DNA of 64,000 nucleotides, taken from assembly GCA_038501195.1 (NCBI GenBank), contig JBBPUQ010000004.1, positions 1,550,001 through 1,614,000 of the forward strand. Direction: 5' to 3'. Positions 43,245-55,449 of the stretch are shown one piece after another. Source of the DNA: Nemania diffusa. Its lineage: Eukaryota; Ascomycota; Sordariomycetes; Xylariales; Xylariaceae. The notes below the pieces were generated by a model. It was not told the DNA's origin. It made no database searches and saw only the letters and a list, made by a program, of their open reading frames with translations. How positions within the stretch are numbered: the stretch's first letter is position 1; each line of letters opens with the position of its first letter. The position numbers were made by a program, and so were the translations under genes.

Positions 43245-45343
43245 GACAAGCGCAGTATATATATTTAATTTAATTCATGAGGATCATTAATACATGTCAC
43301 CTTTTCAAAAAATTTGTGATTCTGTTCGATATTTAACGGTAGGTAGGTAGAAACTGAGTATTTTGTAGCTGGAATCGGCTAATCGGTAGCTGTAAAGCCG
43401 AGAGCTTTACTAATAGTACCCTATTGTATTCGGTTTAGCTGCTTCGGACTTGTGGTTGTTTTTATGTGGATTCCTACCATGACCATTGTATTTAAAGCCG
43501 GGGGTAGAATGTTACAGTTGAATTATTAAAAAGAAAAAGAAAACACACAACAAGTATTTAGATACCTGGTGTACTTATTTAAATATGTAGGCAGCTCGAT
43601 TCGTCAAAAATGGCCTGATTCAAACCAGAAGATTTATCACCTGCCTGTGAAGCGATATGCGGTACAAAGTAGATAAAGTACAATACAGGTATGGATATTG
43701 TGTGGATCACCCCAGGCTGCCAACTCGTGCCCCTCCCTACCTGTACCCATCTCATCGTTGTTCCGGCTCCCGTATGTACCTATATGTTGAGGGTCAATTC
43801 ACATTGAGGCTTTCTAAGTTTCTCTGCAATTGGGAATAATGCCTACCTGCCTTAGGTACCTAGGTAGGTGGGTAGTTATATAACTTAGCTAGGTCTATTT
43901 TTGGCCACCTCTGTACAAGAATGTAGTAATTTTGTACGTAGGGCCTAGGTACTTAGCAGCCAAAGTAGGTACCTAAAGTTTAAACTGTAGCAGGGCGGAT
44001 ACCTTGCATGGGGTTTGTTGCTACATATATCCATCTAGTATTCTAGGTAGGTACCTACGCATACCTCCTTCCTAGAGATAGGTGCCTCTAAATCTGAAAG
44101 TATTTTCTCTCTTCGCAGAATTAGTTCAACCTCGAGTCTACATCTCTATCTGATGCAACTAGCAGAGAGATAGCCAAACCAAATCATCACCAATACACTT
44201 TCCACAGCACAAGACTAGCAGTACATACCTATTATACGGGGAGGAAGGAAGAGCTCGCGCTAGAGGAAAGAGAAGAGGGTGACGCCAAGACACTTGCTTA
44301 GCTAAAAGACAAGGTTCATGTCCACCATCCCGGTCTCACGGCCTACGCTACTTATACGTGCTAGCAGCTGGAAAATCGGTCAAAGAAACAGGACCTACCT
44401 GCCTGTACAGACTGGAGTTAGGTAGGTATCTCACCTACCTACGTATCTATCTAATCTTGACAAAAAAATAAGCAACGCCATTATCCAGCCCCTCCGGAAC
44501 AGCATCTTACACTTGAACCAGGCTGGCAAACCACCACCACTTACCGGCGAGACTGGCTCGCGCGCGCAATCTCCTGCACAACGCTGCGACCTGGCGTCCA
44601 AGCGCCTAGGCTCCATTGACCATAGAGCGCGACGTCACATTCGGTCACATTCGTCACATTAGTGACTAGTCGCGACTTCGAGAACGCAAGCTCCCGTTTT
44701 CTCACGGCGTCTTAGGCCCTTCATTATCACCGCCGCGTCGAGAGAGACAATCTTACTTGACAGGGCTTTGGAAGCTTCTTTCTGCCTTCCACGCCTGATT
44801 CACCCGGTTCATCTGGTTCACCGTCTTCCCGTCTCCGTCCTTTCGCACCCCGCGTGCTATATATGTAGGCTGAGGAGCTCCGAACGTGGAAGAAGGCCTG
44901 GGATTTGAGATTTACCTGGCCATCGGACTGCGCGCAACATCGCTCGAAACGACTTGACCACCTTCGGTACCTACTATTGTCTGTAGTGTTTGCAACTGCT
45001 AGTCGCTCCGACCGCCCCCATTTCCGCTGAGACGTCAACTGCACTGCGCGGCCTCGATTCACCGACGAACCGCCCGTATAATTGCACTTTTGCGCTGGTG
45101 GCCTAACTAACTTGCGCGATACCCAGCCTTGCCGGAAATCCGCCCACCCGTCGCCTACACGTCGCCTGGCTGTCGCGCGAACGGCTCTGGCCCTCCTACC
45201 TACCCCGTCGATTAGCATAGACTGGCGTCTCGTACCATCATCGCATCTCCTCCTATTTATTATACTCGCATTGGCCATATCCTCGGTACACCTATGTGCC
45301 CGATCTACCACACTGGCCTTGACTTCACACGATAACCTGATCC
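43245..45343. promoter_or_regulatory. Long intergenic region; hsf1 promoter and leader
   Basis: 2.1 kb between cwc27 and hsf1. TAGGTA/TACCTA words cluster at 43336-43350, 43840-44060 and 44396-44455. The final ~900 bp are likely the hsf1 promoter and a long leader. A 230-codon minus-strand frame there overlaps the hsf1 start and lacks an ATG, so I do not call it. Confidence 0.5.
44771..44778. promoter_or_regulatory. Heat-shock-element-like palindrome GAAGCTTC
   Basis: GAAGCTTC matches two head-to-head nGAAn units with 2-nt spacing, about 570 bp upstream of hsf1. A canonical element needs three units and the flanking third unit is poor, so this is weak support for autoregulation. Confidence 0.25.
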
Positions 45344-47670
45344 ATGTACACCTATTACCGCTCGATGCCTGCCCCAAATTCCCGAAAACGAGCAGCTCCC
45401 GGTAGTGTACCAATACCACAACAAATGCCTCAACAGTACAGCACTCCTGAACAAATGCTTAGATGGAATGGCAACAATGCTGGCAACTTTGCCGACAACG
45501 CTTCCAACCCCATCAATCCGTATAATGTAGTGTCTCCCACTCAGGCTCAATTTACGCAGGGAGCCCCTACTACCTCCAATGCGTTGGCTAGGAGGGGAGG
45601 AAACAATGCCTTGGTAACTTCCAACCGCCCGTTTTCTCCCCAACCTAATGACCCATGGTCCGGTTTCGCGGATGATGGTTTATTGTCAAACCAGACAAAT
45701 GGATCGTTAGACGAGCACGATAATGTAGAGTTACTTGAAGAGAAGGCGCAAAGAGCGAAGAGAGAAGCCCAGGCCAAGAGGAAACAGATACCTCCCTTCG
45801 TTCAGAAACTTAATAGGTAAGGCAACATTTTTATCTTCGTATATAACCTATCGATTTGTTTAGCAAGTTAGTTGACTTTGGATTCCTTAATAGCTTTCTA
45901 GAAGATGGGAAGAATACAGATTTAATCCGTTGGTCGGACAAGGGCGATTCTTTCATTGTGCTTGATGAAGATGAATTCGCCAAAACACTGATACCAGAGT
46001 TGTTTAAACACAACAATTATGCCTCATTTGTCAGGCAGCTCAACATGTATGGTTTTCATAAGAAAGTTGGGCTTTCAGACAACTCCATGAAAGCCAGCGA
46101 GCGCAAGAACAAGAGCCCAAGTGAATACCACAATCCTTATTTCAGACGGGGACATCCAAATCTTTTGTGGTTGATCAATAAGCCAAAGAGCGGCAACGCT
46201 AAGAAGGGTGCTAAGAAGCGTGGTGATGATGGAGATGGTGATAGCGACGATGATGCCGTACCGCTCGATGACACGGTTACCCAGCCATTCAGTCAACCGA
46301 ATGCTCCTACTCGAGCTCTACCAGCGCCAGAGCCAGGCCCGCTTCAGAAAAAAGAGTTGGCCCTTGTACGAGATCAAATGACAACTTTGCAACAACGCCA
46401 AAAGCAAATTAGCGATGCCATAGCCCGATTACGACAAGAACATAATCAACTTTTCCAGCAAGCAATGATGTTCCAAAACATGCACAGCCGTCACGAAAAC
46501 TCCATCAATGCTATCCTAAACTTCCTAGCAAATGTATTCCGGAAGTCATTAGAGGAGCAAGGAGGGACCCAGAATGTGAATGATCTTCTTGCTGGCATCA
46601 TACCTAATGTACAAATGCCCACCGCAGGCCAAGGCAGTGTTGTCGATCTCGATGACTGGGTACAGCAGCAAATGCCTCCCAATCCTACGAAAATTGGGAC
46701 ACCAAAGAGAGCACAGCGCTTGCTGCCTCCAATTCCTAACAATCAACCTCCCTCGCATTCCCCGGCCCCTCCGCCCCCTTCGTATCCCAGTTTCCCCCAT
46801 CAAGAATCTCAAACAGGACATGTTACTGAGCTCTACGATACACCCATCGAATCGGCCAGTACACCATCCTATTTCAAACAAGAGCTCGGACCTAATCCTC
46901 AAGAGGGTATGCTCAAGCTCATTCAAGATGCTAATTCGAATGCTGGCAAGACTGGTAACACGCCCATCGACCTATCAACCGTGGCCGCCAATACTGCAGC
47001 GAACATGACAAATGACCAACGGAATCGTATGCTGTCTATCATGTCTGGGGGTCAAAGTAGCGCGGTTCCAACACCGACACCATCCGCTTCATCGCCAAAC
47101 GACACTCCTGCCGTAGTCTCTGATCCGGGCACATTTGAGATGCCAACAGCCGGCAGTCAGCCACGTGCTAATCTGGCGACTTCTCTATCCCCTACAATAC
47201 CCCCAGGCTTACCGGCATCTATTCAACGTATGTCCCAGACTCAGGAGGAGCTGGAACAGCTTCAGCGCCTGCAAAATGAACAGACTCAGAAACTCGAAGA
47301 CCTGAGTACCCTGCTCGGCCCCCTCAGTCCCTCAGGCCGCATACCCGGTATGGACGAGCCGCCAGACTACTTCGGAGAAGATCTCGACATTAGCCAGTAT
47401 CTAGAATCGAATGCTTATACTGCTGACGGAAGTGGTAACGACTTCAACTTCGATGCGCCTCCCTTCAGCGATACCCCAAACCTGGATTGGCATCCCGAGA
47501 TCACAGATTTCGCCGGCGGAACAACTGGGCACAACGTAGAGCTTAGTCGAGTCGTTGAAACAAATACACCCAGCCACAAATCACCAAGTCCAAGTGGCAC
47601 AGAAGAGATCCTGCGAGAGGACTTAGAAGACAGCCCTAGCCGGGCTACGAAGAGGCAGCGGAGAGGCTGA
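45344..47670 (+). CDS. hsf1: Heat shock transcription factor Hsf1
   Basis: Two exons, 45344-45816 and 45864-47670, with a 47-bp intron, give 759 residues (752 if the second ATG at 45365, MPAPNSRKRAAPG, is used, which looks more like the family start). The HSF DNA-binding domain spans ~150-265: FVQKLNS split by the intron, then LIRWSDKGDSFIV, FKHNNYASFVRQLNMYGFHK (the recognition helix) and NPYFRRGHPNLLWLINK. A lysine-rich linker precedes the HR-A/B trimerisation coiled coil at ~318-390 (VRDQMTTLQQRQKQISDAIA). The C-terminal half is proline/serine-rich with an acidic, aromatic activation-like tail (PPDYFGEDLDISQYLESNAY, NLDWHPEITDF). It activates chaperone genes through nGAAn arrays, by homology. 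The position of the intron inside the DNA-binding domain is supported by the joined reading LNSKLVDFGFLNSFL. Confidence 0.96.
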
Positions 47671-48597
47671 CGCGTGAGCCGGGAAAAGGATGGTGGCGTT
47701 TCAAGGTTTCCGGATGGGCTTTCAACTTACTAGATATCAAGTTACATATGGGGTCAGCGTGATTGAATTTACAAACGCCATGAATGAGAATCCGATGACG
47801 AGATGTACGCCTGTTGTACGTTTCTATTGGCGCCTGCGTTGGAGTTCACTTGATAGTGTATGTAAGGCAATAATAATCTTTCGACAGCTAGTTTATGGCT
47901 AGCCCAGCTTATCTTATAACAAATAATACAGCTGACTGGCGACGGCCTCGTATCTCGAGCTCCGGGCCAGATAGTTTTAACGGTGGCATTATTTAGTAGC
48001 GAGTTTCAGGGCAATAACCACCTACGCAGTAATTGTTGGATTTGGTACCTTAAATACTAAATGAATTATGTTTTGCATAATAATAGATCTTTTGGCGCAG
48101 TGGTAAAATCCAACAGTAATAGGCTTAAGGCCAATACTTACAAGTATTCTTCAGTTTCCAGCTACTGCGGTAGCATAGGTCTTGTAATGTAAAAGGGCGG
48201 CATCATGGCACAGCCCCCCAGAAATATGGCCTGTCTGCACCCAGTCAATCCAAATTGACGCTAAGGCCATGGCCAGGGTCTTCGCCGAATAATATCTCTC
48301 CTTGCTGTTGTCTTGGCGGCGGTTGTCTTGGGTGTCGAGCGCTTCTCGACGCGGCGGGTAGTGAAGGGTTGACGTCATCCCCATGCTGCGTAGCAAGGGG
48401 CTTAGCTACAACGCCCTACGTAAGTCTAAGGGATTGCTTGTATTAGACCTTCCCTTTGCCTTCGTTGTTTGCTTTATACCTTTAATTCCACGCGTTTTGT
48501 TTTGCTCGCGTCGTCGTTTATTAGCGCTCTGACTAAATCTTACTTATTTTGTGGTTGTTGGTAGATTACAGTACGCACTTACAAGTTACGCCACAAG
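47671..48597. other. Intergenic region, no supported gene
   Basis: 927 bp between hsf1 and the six-TM gene. One A-box-like word (TGGCGCAGTGG at 48093-48103) occurs without a matching B box. The final 100 bp serve as the leader of the next gene. Confidence 0.5.
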
Positions 48598-49776
48598 ATG
48601 CCGAATTGCACGAACGCTCCGCCCACAGTTGCTAGCGACTCGGGCGTGGCGGGCATAGGGGTATGTTCGTCAGCTACAAGTGCCTAGCTAATGCAGGGAC
48701 AAGCCTCCCCCCTGTCTGATGGGGATTCCACGGACCACAACGCGCGCTAGGTAGCTAACTTTCCGCCCGTTGGGATATCATAGGTTTTATTGTCGTTCAT
48801 CATCACTGCTACCATCGCACTCGTGAGTAAGTAATCTCCCCGAAACGAGTTCCTCTTTTACCATGTTTTTCTAACAACCTAAATTCATATAGTCAGCGCA
48901 TCGCTAGTTTTTCAAGAGGCGCGCAGGCGCGCCTCCGCGGAGTCGCCCAGCGTATTAAGGCGCAAGCTGCTAAATGCATACTCAGATCAGCAGATCCTGA
49001 CAGGTATCGGGATCCAAAGCGTCGGGCTGGCTAAGATTGATTCTATGGTGCCTTACCATTTCTTCATCATCTGGATGCTGTCCCTGTTGTCCATGGCCGT
49101 GCACAATGCGAGTTTGCTTGCGCTCGTCCACGATTTTCGACGAGATTGGGTTCTACGGTGGTTGCGTCAGTTTCTTATCTTCGTCAATCTGGTCCTGAGC
49201 TCGCTGTACGGCATCTTCATTCTTGAGGCTGTGCACGATGGAATCAACGACGCTACGTTCCCGATCGCATGTGTCTGGGAGAAGACCGACGGGTCTGGCC
49301 TGCCCTCAACGGGGAATAGTATCATCTCGTACATCGGCACCATTGTTGTCATCGTGGGAAACGTGGTCGTTTTTGTGCTCGCAACGTGGTATCTCCATTC
49401 ACGCACACAGCGCTTCTATAAGATCATTCAGATTGTTGGGCTCCTGCTCATGACGGCCATCTCTATCGGCGCCGTCGTGCGCGTATCTCTACTCGCCGAC
49501 GCCTTGGGTGCCAACCACCCGGTCAAGCTCAGCGACAGTGGCGAGAGGCAGTGGAGCTTTGGGCAGCTGCTTTCTATTGGAATGCTCTTGCTACCCGTTG
49601 TCTCGATTATCGAGATACTCCGCGGTGAAATTAAATGTGCACCACCCGTTGCAGACTCAGCAGATGATAAAGCTAGGTTGCTTGGCGAGAATGAAGTAGA
49701 ATTAAATGTCCAAAATCGGGATTCATTCCAGCCCAACCCATTCTTTGGTTCCCAGACCAACTTATTCAAGAAGTGA
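48598..49776 (+). CDS. Fungal integral membrane protein, six predicted TM helices
   Basis: Three exons, 48598-48660, 48784-48826 and 48893-49776, give 329 residues. The second donor is the GTAAGT at 48827 rather than the overlapping GTGAGT at 48823; only the former keeps the frame open. The small first exon encodes a short luminal/extracellular N-terminus with one cysteine (MPNCTNAPP). Helix 1 is built across exons 1-3 (GVAGIGVLLSFIITATIALV). A cytosolic basic loop leads to QQILTGIGIQSVGLAKIDSM, then five more helices: YHFFIIWMLSLLSMAVH, WLRQFLIFVNLVLSSLYGI, IISYIGTIVVIVGNVVVFVL, VGLLLMTAISIGAVV and LLSIGMLLLPVVSIIEIL. A ~60-residue cytosolic tail follows. The DQQxxTGIxIQxVGLxKxxxMVPYHFFIxWMLSLLS signature is one I recognise from an uncharacterised family widespread in Sordariomycetes. 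Function unknown. Confidence 0.8.
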
Positions 49777-51286
49777 AGGTTTTAGCTGGTGGCCGGAACG
49801 GAAGGGTAAAAAAATCACAAAAGACAAGGACACAGATTTGTATACATTGGGTCATCGAATGCACGAAAGAAAGCGGAAGCTGGGGATCGCTTATCGAAGA
49901 TACACGGATATTCAAGCATGCACTGATGGGACTTGGCTCCTGTCCCCTTCAGTAGCGTTTCGGTAACATTTAACCGAATTTCGACGCTTATTGCGGCATC
50001 ACCAGCATAGTATTAGTCCACCACGTTGCAAGCCGAGTCCCATACAATATCTGCGTAAGCTGATGCCCATCATCCTCACATTCATTGATGGCAAGATATT
50101 CTAGCCTTGTCGAAGTTGTAGAGGATAAGTTAACGGAAAGATCAAATGTTCAATATCCTTTATTATTTCAATTAGACCAACTAATGCTAAACATGGAATT
50201 ATGCTTGCTACGTACGGGACCCTTTCATTTCCTAGTTGAACAAGTTGCTGCTTTACGGAGAAGATATGTCAGATTGATATTTGTATGCACGAGGCCTGCA
50301 TGGAAGTCTGATGAATATGACTGCACTTTATCTACTCTTTACCTATACCTACCTAATAGATAGGGCGAAACCGGCTGGCTTATCAATCTGACCGAAGCCG
50401 GCATCGCCCGCGAACCTATAAACGTACATACCTCTACTCTCTTGCGTATGGACATAGTGTAATAGTCGAGACTATGCATCATAGACAAGTAAGTATCAAC
50501 CCCGGATTGCCAGTCACGACATCTGACGTGATCCCCTTCTCCATTCTATTGTCTCGGCCGAATATTATATTGTAGCAAACGACGTGTTCCAGCTGTTGTA
50601 CAAGATATATACGTCCTAAACCAAGGGGCTTTATCAGATGAAAAGAAAAGGCACGGATGTTATCTAAAGTAACAATGGACGGCGACGCGGGGAAACAAGC
50701 CCCCTCTTCTCCCGCAGCGTCGCATTCCGTGACCAGCTAAATCAGCCAGATAAGCCAGATGCAACAGCAATAGAAGGATGGGAGCCAAGCCACCATGACC
50801 CCTTGCAGCTAGCCACATGCGCAAGATGCCGTTGCTACACCAGAAGATATCTAAGTAATTCTGGGGTGAGACATCACGTCTTGGTGCTGCTTGAGAGATG
50901 GTGAATTGGTGCGCTTTTAGACCCGGCATCGCGCCGAATCAGGTCCCGCCATATTGTGTTATGATCACGCAATATCAACCAAAAGTTTATCATTCCCGTC
51001 CCCCGCCTACAGTAGACAGCTGCAAGCTATCCAAGCGGCAAAGATATGCTTGTTTGAGCTAATAATCAGATCCAGGTACCATCGGCATGGGTAATGAGCT
51101 CAAACCAGATAAGAAAACGGGGACGGAGGACTACTATAATAATGGCATGGCCAAGTCCTCCCCCGTTCGATCCGGGGTACATTTACTCTTTATTCATATG
51201 ACTTCATCATACTCTCTCTTAGCTAGTCATTAGTCACCTCACTAGACGGGCCATAGAAAGGAGAGCGGTACCGCTATACTATCACT
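49777..51286. other. Intergenic region, no gene seen
   Basis: 1.5 kb. The open frames are short and lack family resemblance. The last few hundred bases are the promoter of the dioxygenase gene and include a GATAA-type word (51109). Confidence 0.55.
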
Positions 51287-52726
51287 ATGGCTCCTATTGC
51301 TCTTGATGCCGGTCCCTCAGCTGGTCTAGGGGAAAGCCGGAAGGCACGTGTGAAGACTGTCGACCCGGTCGTCTTCCCTGACGGACTCAAGACATCAGGT
51401 ATTATACAACCAACTCAATGGGTATCTAAATTGCTAACGAATAGCCAGGTCAACACCCACCACTATACGACCAGATCTTCCCCTACAGTGCTTTCCCGAA
51501 GCAAATCGAGGGACCGACGGTATGGCGACCGAAAGACTACTCTAACAACCCGGAGCGCTGGGTCCACCAGTTCTCAGCTTCCGAGGTTGAAGAGATCTCC
51601 CGGGCCGCCGACAACTTCATCACGTCCGGCCTTCCAATCACAGGCATCACAAAACAGAATTTCCCTCTACCGGGGCTGGAAAGCAACTTGGCTGCTATGC
51701 GCCGGGAGCTCCTGAATGGAAAGGGATTCATGCTGTTCAAGAAAGGCATACCCGTTAATGAATGGGGTAACTTCAAGTCGGCCGTTGCGTACTTTGGTTT
51801 GGGCGTGTACATCGGCTATCCTATCTCGCAGAATGTAGGTTTTCTTTTGCCTTAATCTGCCTTTTCCAATAAATGAAGAGGATAAAGAACTAATAGGGGA
51901 CAATGTACAGAGAAACGGCCACATCCTCGGGCATGTTCAGAGCCTCGACGTAGATGGCACCAAGATCGATTCGGTGCGCATCTACAAGACTACAGCCAGA
52001 CAGGTAAATGAGTTCCTTTTCAGTACAGTCAAAATGTCTCTTAATATGTATGCCGTAGAGCAACGGCTAACTTTCCTCTAGGCGTTCCACGCCGACGAGT
52101 GCGACATTGTCGGCCTCCTCTGCCTTGCCCGAGCACAATCTGGCGGCGAATCAGACGTCGCCTCGATCCACCACGTCTGGAACATCCTGCAAGCCGAGCG
52201 CCCGGACGTCGCAGAGCTCCTAACCCAGCCGGTCTGGTACTTCGACCGCAAGGGCGAGACCTCCGCCGGCGAGGAGCCGTACATCCGCGGCGCCGTCTTC
52301 TACCTCGAAACACCTGACCCAGCAAACCCGGAGCGCGAGCAGCGCGTCTACTGCAAGTGGGACCCGTACTACGTGCGCAGCCTGCAGCGCTTCTCGGACG
52401 TGGGCATCATCCCGCCGCTGTCGGCGGCGCAGGAGGAGGCGGCCGACCTCCTCGAGGCGACGTGCGAGCGCGTCAAGCTGCACATGGTCCTCGAGGTCGG
52501 CGACATCCAGTTCGTCGCCAACTCGCACACCCTCCACGCCCGCACCGCCTACACCGACTACCCCGCCGCGACCGGCATGCCGCGGCGCCACCTCATGAGG
52601 CTCTGGCTCTCGGTGCCGCAGGGCGAGGACGGGTGGCGGTTGCCGTACTGGGACGCCGAGGAGAAGAAGCGCGGGGGCATCCAGGTGGACGATACGCCGC
52701 CTGTCGCGAGACTCGAGGGGGACTAG
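51287..52726 (+). CDS. TfdA/TauD-family Fe(II)/2-oxoglutarate dioxygenase
   Basis: Four exons, 51287-51398, 51449-51834, 51911-52003 and 52082-52726, give 411 residues; introns are 50, 76 and 78 bp. The fungal TfdA-like pattern is clear: VWRPKDYSNNPERWVHQFS, LLNGKGFMLFKKGIPV, GYPISQN joined to RNGHILGHVQSL, then FHADECDIVGLLCL with the metal-binding His200-x-Asp202. A distal histidine follows in NSHTLHARTAYTD (His346 or His349, more likely His349). Near the C-terminus RRHLMRLWLS supplies the arginine expected to hold 2-oxoglutarate. The catalytic set therefore looks complete. Substrates of fungal members range from taurine-like sulfonates to secondary-metabolite intermediates, and I cannot assign one. 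No signal peptide, so probably cytosolic. Exon 4 is strongly G/C-rich compared with exons 1-3. Confidence 0.9.
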
Positions 52727-53650
52727 GGCTTGAGTGCTCGGGGTGCTCCTACTCCTCCTGGTGAAAAAGGTCGGAGGGGCAATTAAAGTGTGTTAGATTT
52801 CTTAATGTTGGCATGCCTGGGTTTGGCGCATTACCTCGCGGAGAGAGGTTGCTTTTAGAGTTATACTTTGAACTCGATCAATCAAAAAAGTTAAATTTTC
52901 GTTTATATAAGTTAAGTTGCATTTCATCATAATGCCTTGTTCAGTGACTAGATGAGAAGCATACCTACACACCCATTCTTTTTCTCGTGCTGTACTTTTT
53001 GGATGCCGTTTCCAATCATCCAACTTTGAACAATGTCCGCCAATGATCTTATAATAAATAAGATTAGCGCTCCAAGCTATGAAATATGCCAAGGTTAATA
53101 CGCGTCGCTGACGATATACGGCCTAATAAGATAGAATCTGTATTGCTGTGGTTGCGGCCTGAAGGCTGGAGTTTATGTTAGATACTCGGGGTTTATGGTT
53201 GCAGTGGCGCGTGAGCCCTATTTAAGAACAACGGTCCTATCATATTCGTAGTTGGGTTTGTTGTAACGGGAGTGTAGAGGGGTAACGGCGTATGTTTTTG
53301 GCGCATAGCTGCAGGATGCCGTCCGCCTCGATGACTTGTGATTGGTGAGACTCCATCTCACCGGTGCGATGACAGAGATTCGAGGCGAGCAAAGGTCAGG
53401 AACAGGCTAGCTCTGGAGCCAGCACATACAGTCGCAAACAAGCTCACGCATCTTTTGGTGTGCCTGACAAGTCACACATACCGGCCGTGATATTTGGGCG
53501 CCTGCGACGATTGTTTTTTATGTTCTGTTTATTTTCCCCTTTTACTCTTTGGTTCTGTTTGTAAAGTACTCGAGTTAGCCAACGCGGCATTCACCTCAGC
53601 AAGTTGGGCACTATCTTGGACGTTCCAAAGACCCGAATGGGCACCACACG
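52727..53650. other. Intergenic region, no supported gene
   Basis: 924 bp. A minus-strand frame of 96 codons at 52802-53092 opens with an ATG and has mixed composition (SANLIYYKIIGGHCSKLDDW), but no family match and no plausible splice partner, so it is not called. The rest is the promoter region of the deaminase-like gene. Confidence 0.5.
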
Positions 53651-55449
53651 ATGCCGAGTCCCAAGTCTAGAGTTCCAGCAAACGGAAACCCGCGTGATAG
53701 GAAATATTTTCAACTATGGCGACGCTTCTACGAGCCCCTTGTGATACTGAAAATATTAGGCACTACAAGGGGAGAGCATAGTCTACCTTTGTCACAGAGC
53801 CCAGTCCACCGTTTCCTCGATAACCTAGCTTACTTATGCGATCATGACAAAGGGGGGTCGACTACTTCAGCCGTCGGCCTCGAGAATGCGCCTGAGCAAT
53901 TCAATTTCTGGATCGCGTCTAATGATCCCAAGCAAAGTGCTAAGAGCGCTTTGTTTTTGACATTTATTCTACAGGACGTTCGGAAAATCACGGATGCGCC
54001 AGATGCGGACAAGGAATCTCTTCAGGGGAAGCTCATCCGCAGGTGCATCGAGTTCGCAAAACAGCGGGTTAAGAAGGAGGCAAAACTGCTCACGAGGGAG
54101 GCAGCAAGATGCATGCGATACTTCACGAGCTCGAAAGGTTAGTACGATCCAGTCGGTCCACATAACACTAAGTCTAATATCACCAGATGCCGAGCTCTAT
54201 AAATGGCTTGGACGCTTCCTGGAGAAAGAGCCCGAAGAATTGTGCCACCTGGCGTATCGAGAAAGGGATACACCCATGATGAAGCAGCTCAGTAGTCGCC
54301 AGCGAGCGAACAGGGACCTAGCCGTGACCGACGGGCAGTCTGTTGCAATTAAGGATGTTCTGCATCGCTTAGGACGTTTATCCCATCACATCCGAGCGCC
54401 ACGGCAGATAGTTGAAGACGTATCGAATCATTCGGGATTACGCAACGTCTTGGACGAATTCAAGGTTGCTTCGATACGGCCACAGCCAACTATAGATCGA
54501 CCGCAAGCAGAACCAGATATACACATATACAGTATCATGAATCGTATGCTATCAAGCGGGCTTAACGAGCGGTATAAAGCAGCCGCAGATGTCATGAACC
54601 AGCGGTACGACATCGTGTCTCGGTTCAAGCAAGAATACGACAGCAAAACTTTCAAACCTCTGATGCATGCGGAGATCCAAGTCCTGGAACATTTTTGGGC
54701 AAAGCGGCAGTTCTTCGACGACGATCGATATATCGGGTGCAGCAAGCCATCATGCTACTGCTGCCATCTATACATGCAGCACCACCCAGCCAGATGCGTA
54801 GTTCCGCAGACGAGCCGCAACGTCGTAAGTAATTCCAGAGCTCACTCCTCTCTTATTTTCAAGCCTATTAAGGAACACAAGGGCCCTATGCAGAGCTCGA
54901 TCCACGTCTTGCAATAATAGAACGCTGACCCCGAGTTTCGCAGTACGTCAACTGGGGCCTTGAGGCATTGCCGCAGGGCACGCGAGATGCCGACTACAAG
55001 CACCAGCGCGACCTGCTGAACGAGATGACCAAGTCGATCCGCAACGACGCGCTGGACCAGATACTCCGGAAGACGACCGCGGCGCCCTGGCACCCCGACT
55101 CCCAGACAGGCTTCACGCTGCGCGTGCCGTCCAGGCTCAACGAGGCCGCCAGCAGCAGGATGGTGGATCTTGGTGAGTACATTACCAGCCGCAGTTACCT
55201 ACCTACCCCTTGATCTGCATAGGCTAACGAGATGTCGACGCGCTCTATCCAGATATGACCACGGACACCGACGACAGCCAATCCGCGGGCGTCGACTGCT
55301 CTCCGCGTAGCTCGGCGCGCGGCTCGAGACACTCCTCCTGGGCGAGCATCAGCGACGCGAGCACCCGGGGCCTGCGCGACCACGCGTGGATAGACGACGG
55401 GGACTCGGACTCAGACTCGGACTCGTCGTCCGGCGGTGCTAAGCTGTAG
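53651..55449 (+). CDS. OTT_1508-like deaminase (fungal zinc-dependent deaminase superfamily)
   Basis: Four exons, 53651-54137, 54187-54824, 54944-55172 and 55253-55449, give 516 residues; introns are 49, 119 and 80 bp. The N-terminal ~300 residues are helical, charged and without a named domain. The catalytic region carries His323-Ala-Glu325 (LMHAEIQVLEHFW) and then IGCSKPSCYCCHLYMQHHPA. In the latter, Cys352 and Cys355 form the second zinc-binding motif of the deaminase fold. Exon 3 supplies the YVNWGLEALP that follows in this family. All metal ligands and the proton-shuttling glutamate are present, so it should be active; the substrate is unknown. The family (Pfam 'OTT_1508-like deaminase') was described from bacterial-toxin-related and expanded fungal members. 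The C-terminus is a low-complexity acidic tail (DSDSDSDSSSGG). Exons 3-4 are G/C-rich. Confidence 0.9.

Noticed and set aside
44727..45419. 230-codon minus-strand frame overlapping the hsf1 start
   Set aside because: No ATG at its 5' end, antisense to the hsf1 leader and N-terminus, Arg-rich without a domain.
48093..48160. tRNA-like A box (TGGCGCAGTGG) in the hsf1 downstream region
   Set aside because: No B box (GGTTCRANYCC) follows within tRNA distance and no cloverleaf can be drawn; treated as chance or a very old tRNA-derived relic.
52041..52764. Several frames on both strands over dioxygenase exon 4
   Set aside because: All are alternative frames of one GC-rich exon whose true frame carries the metal-binding motifs.
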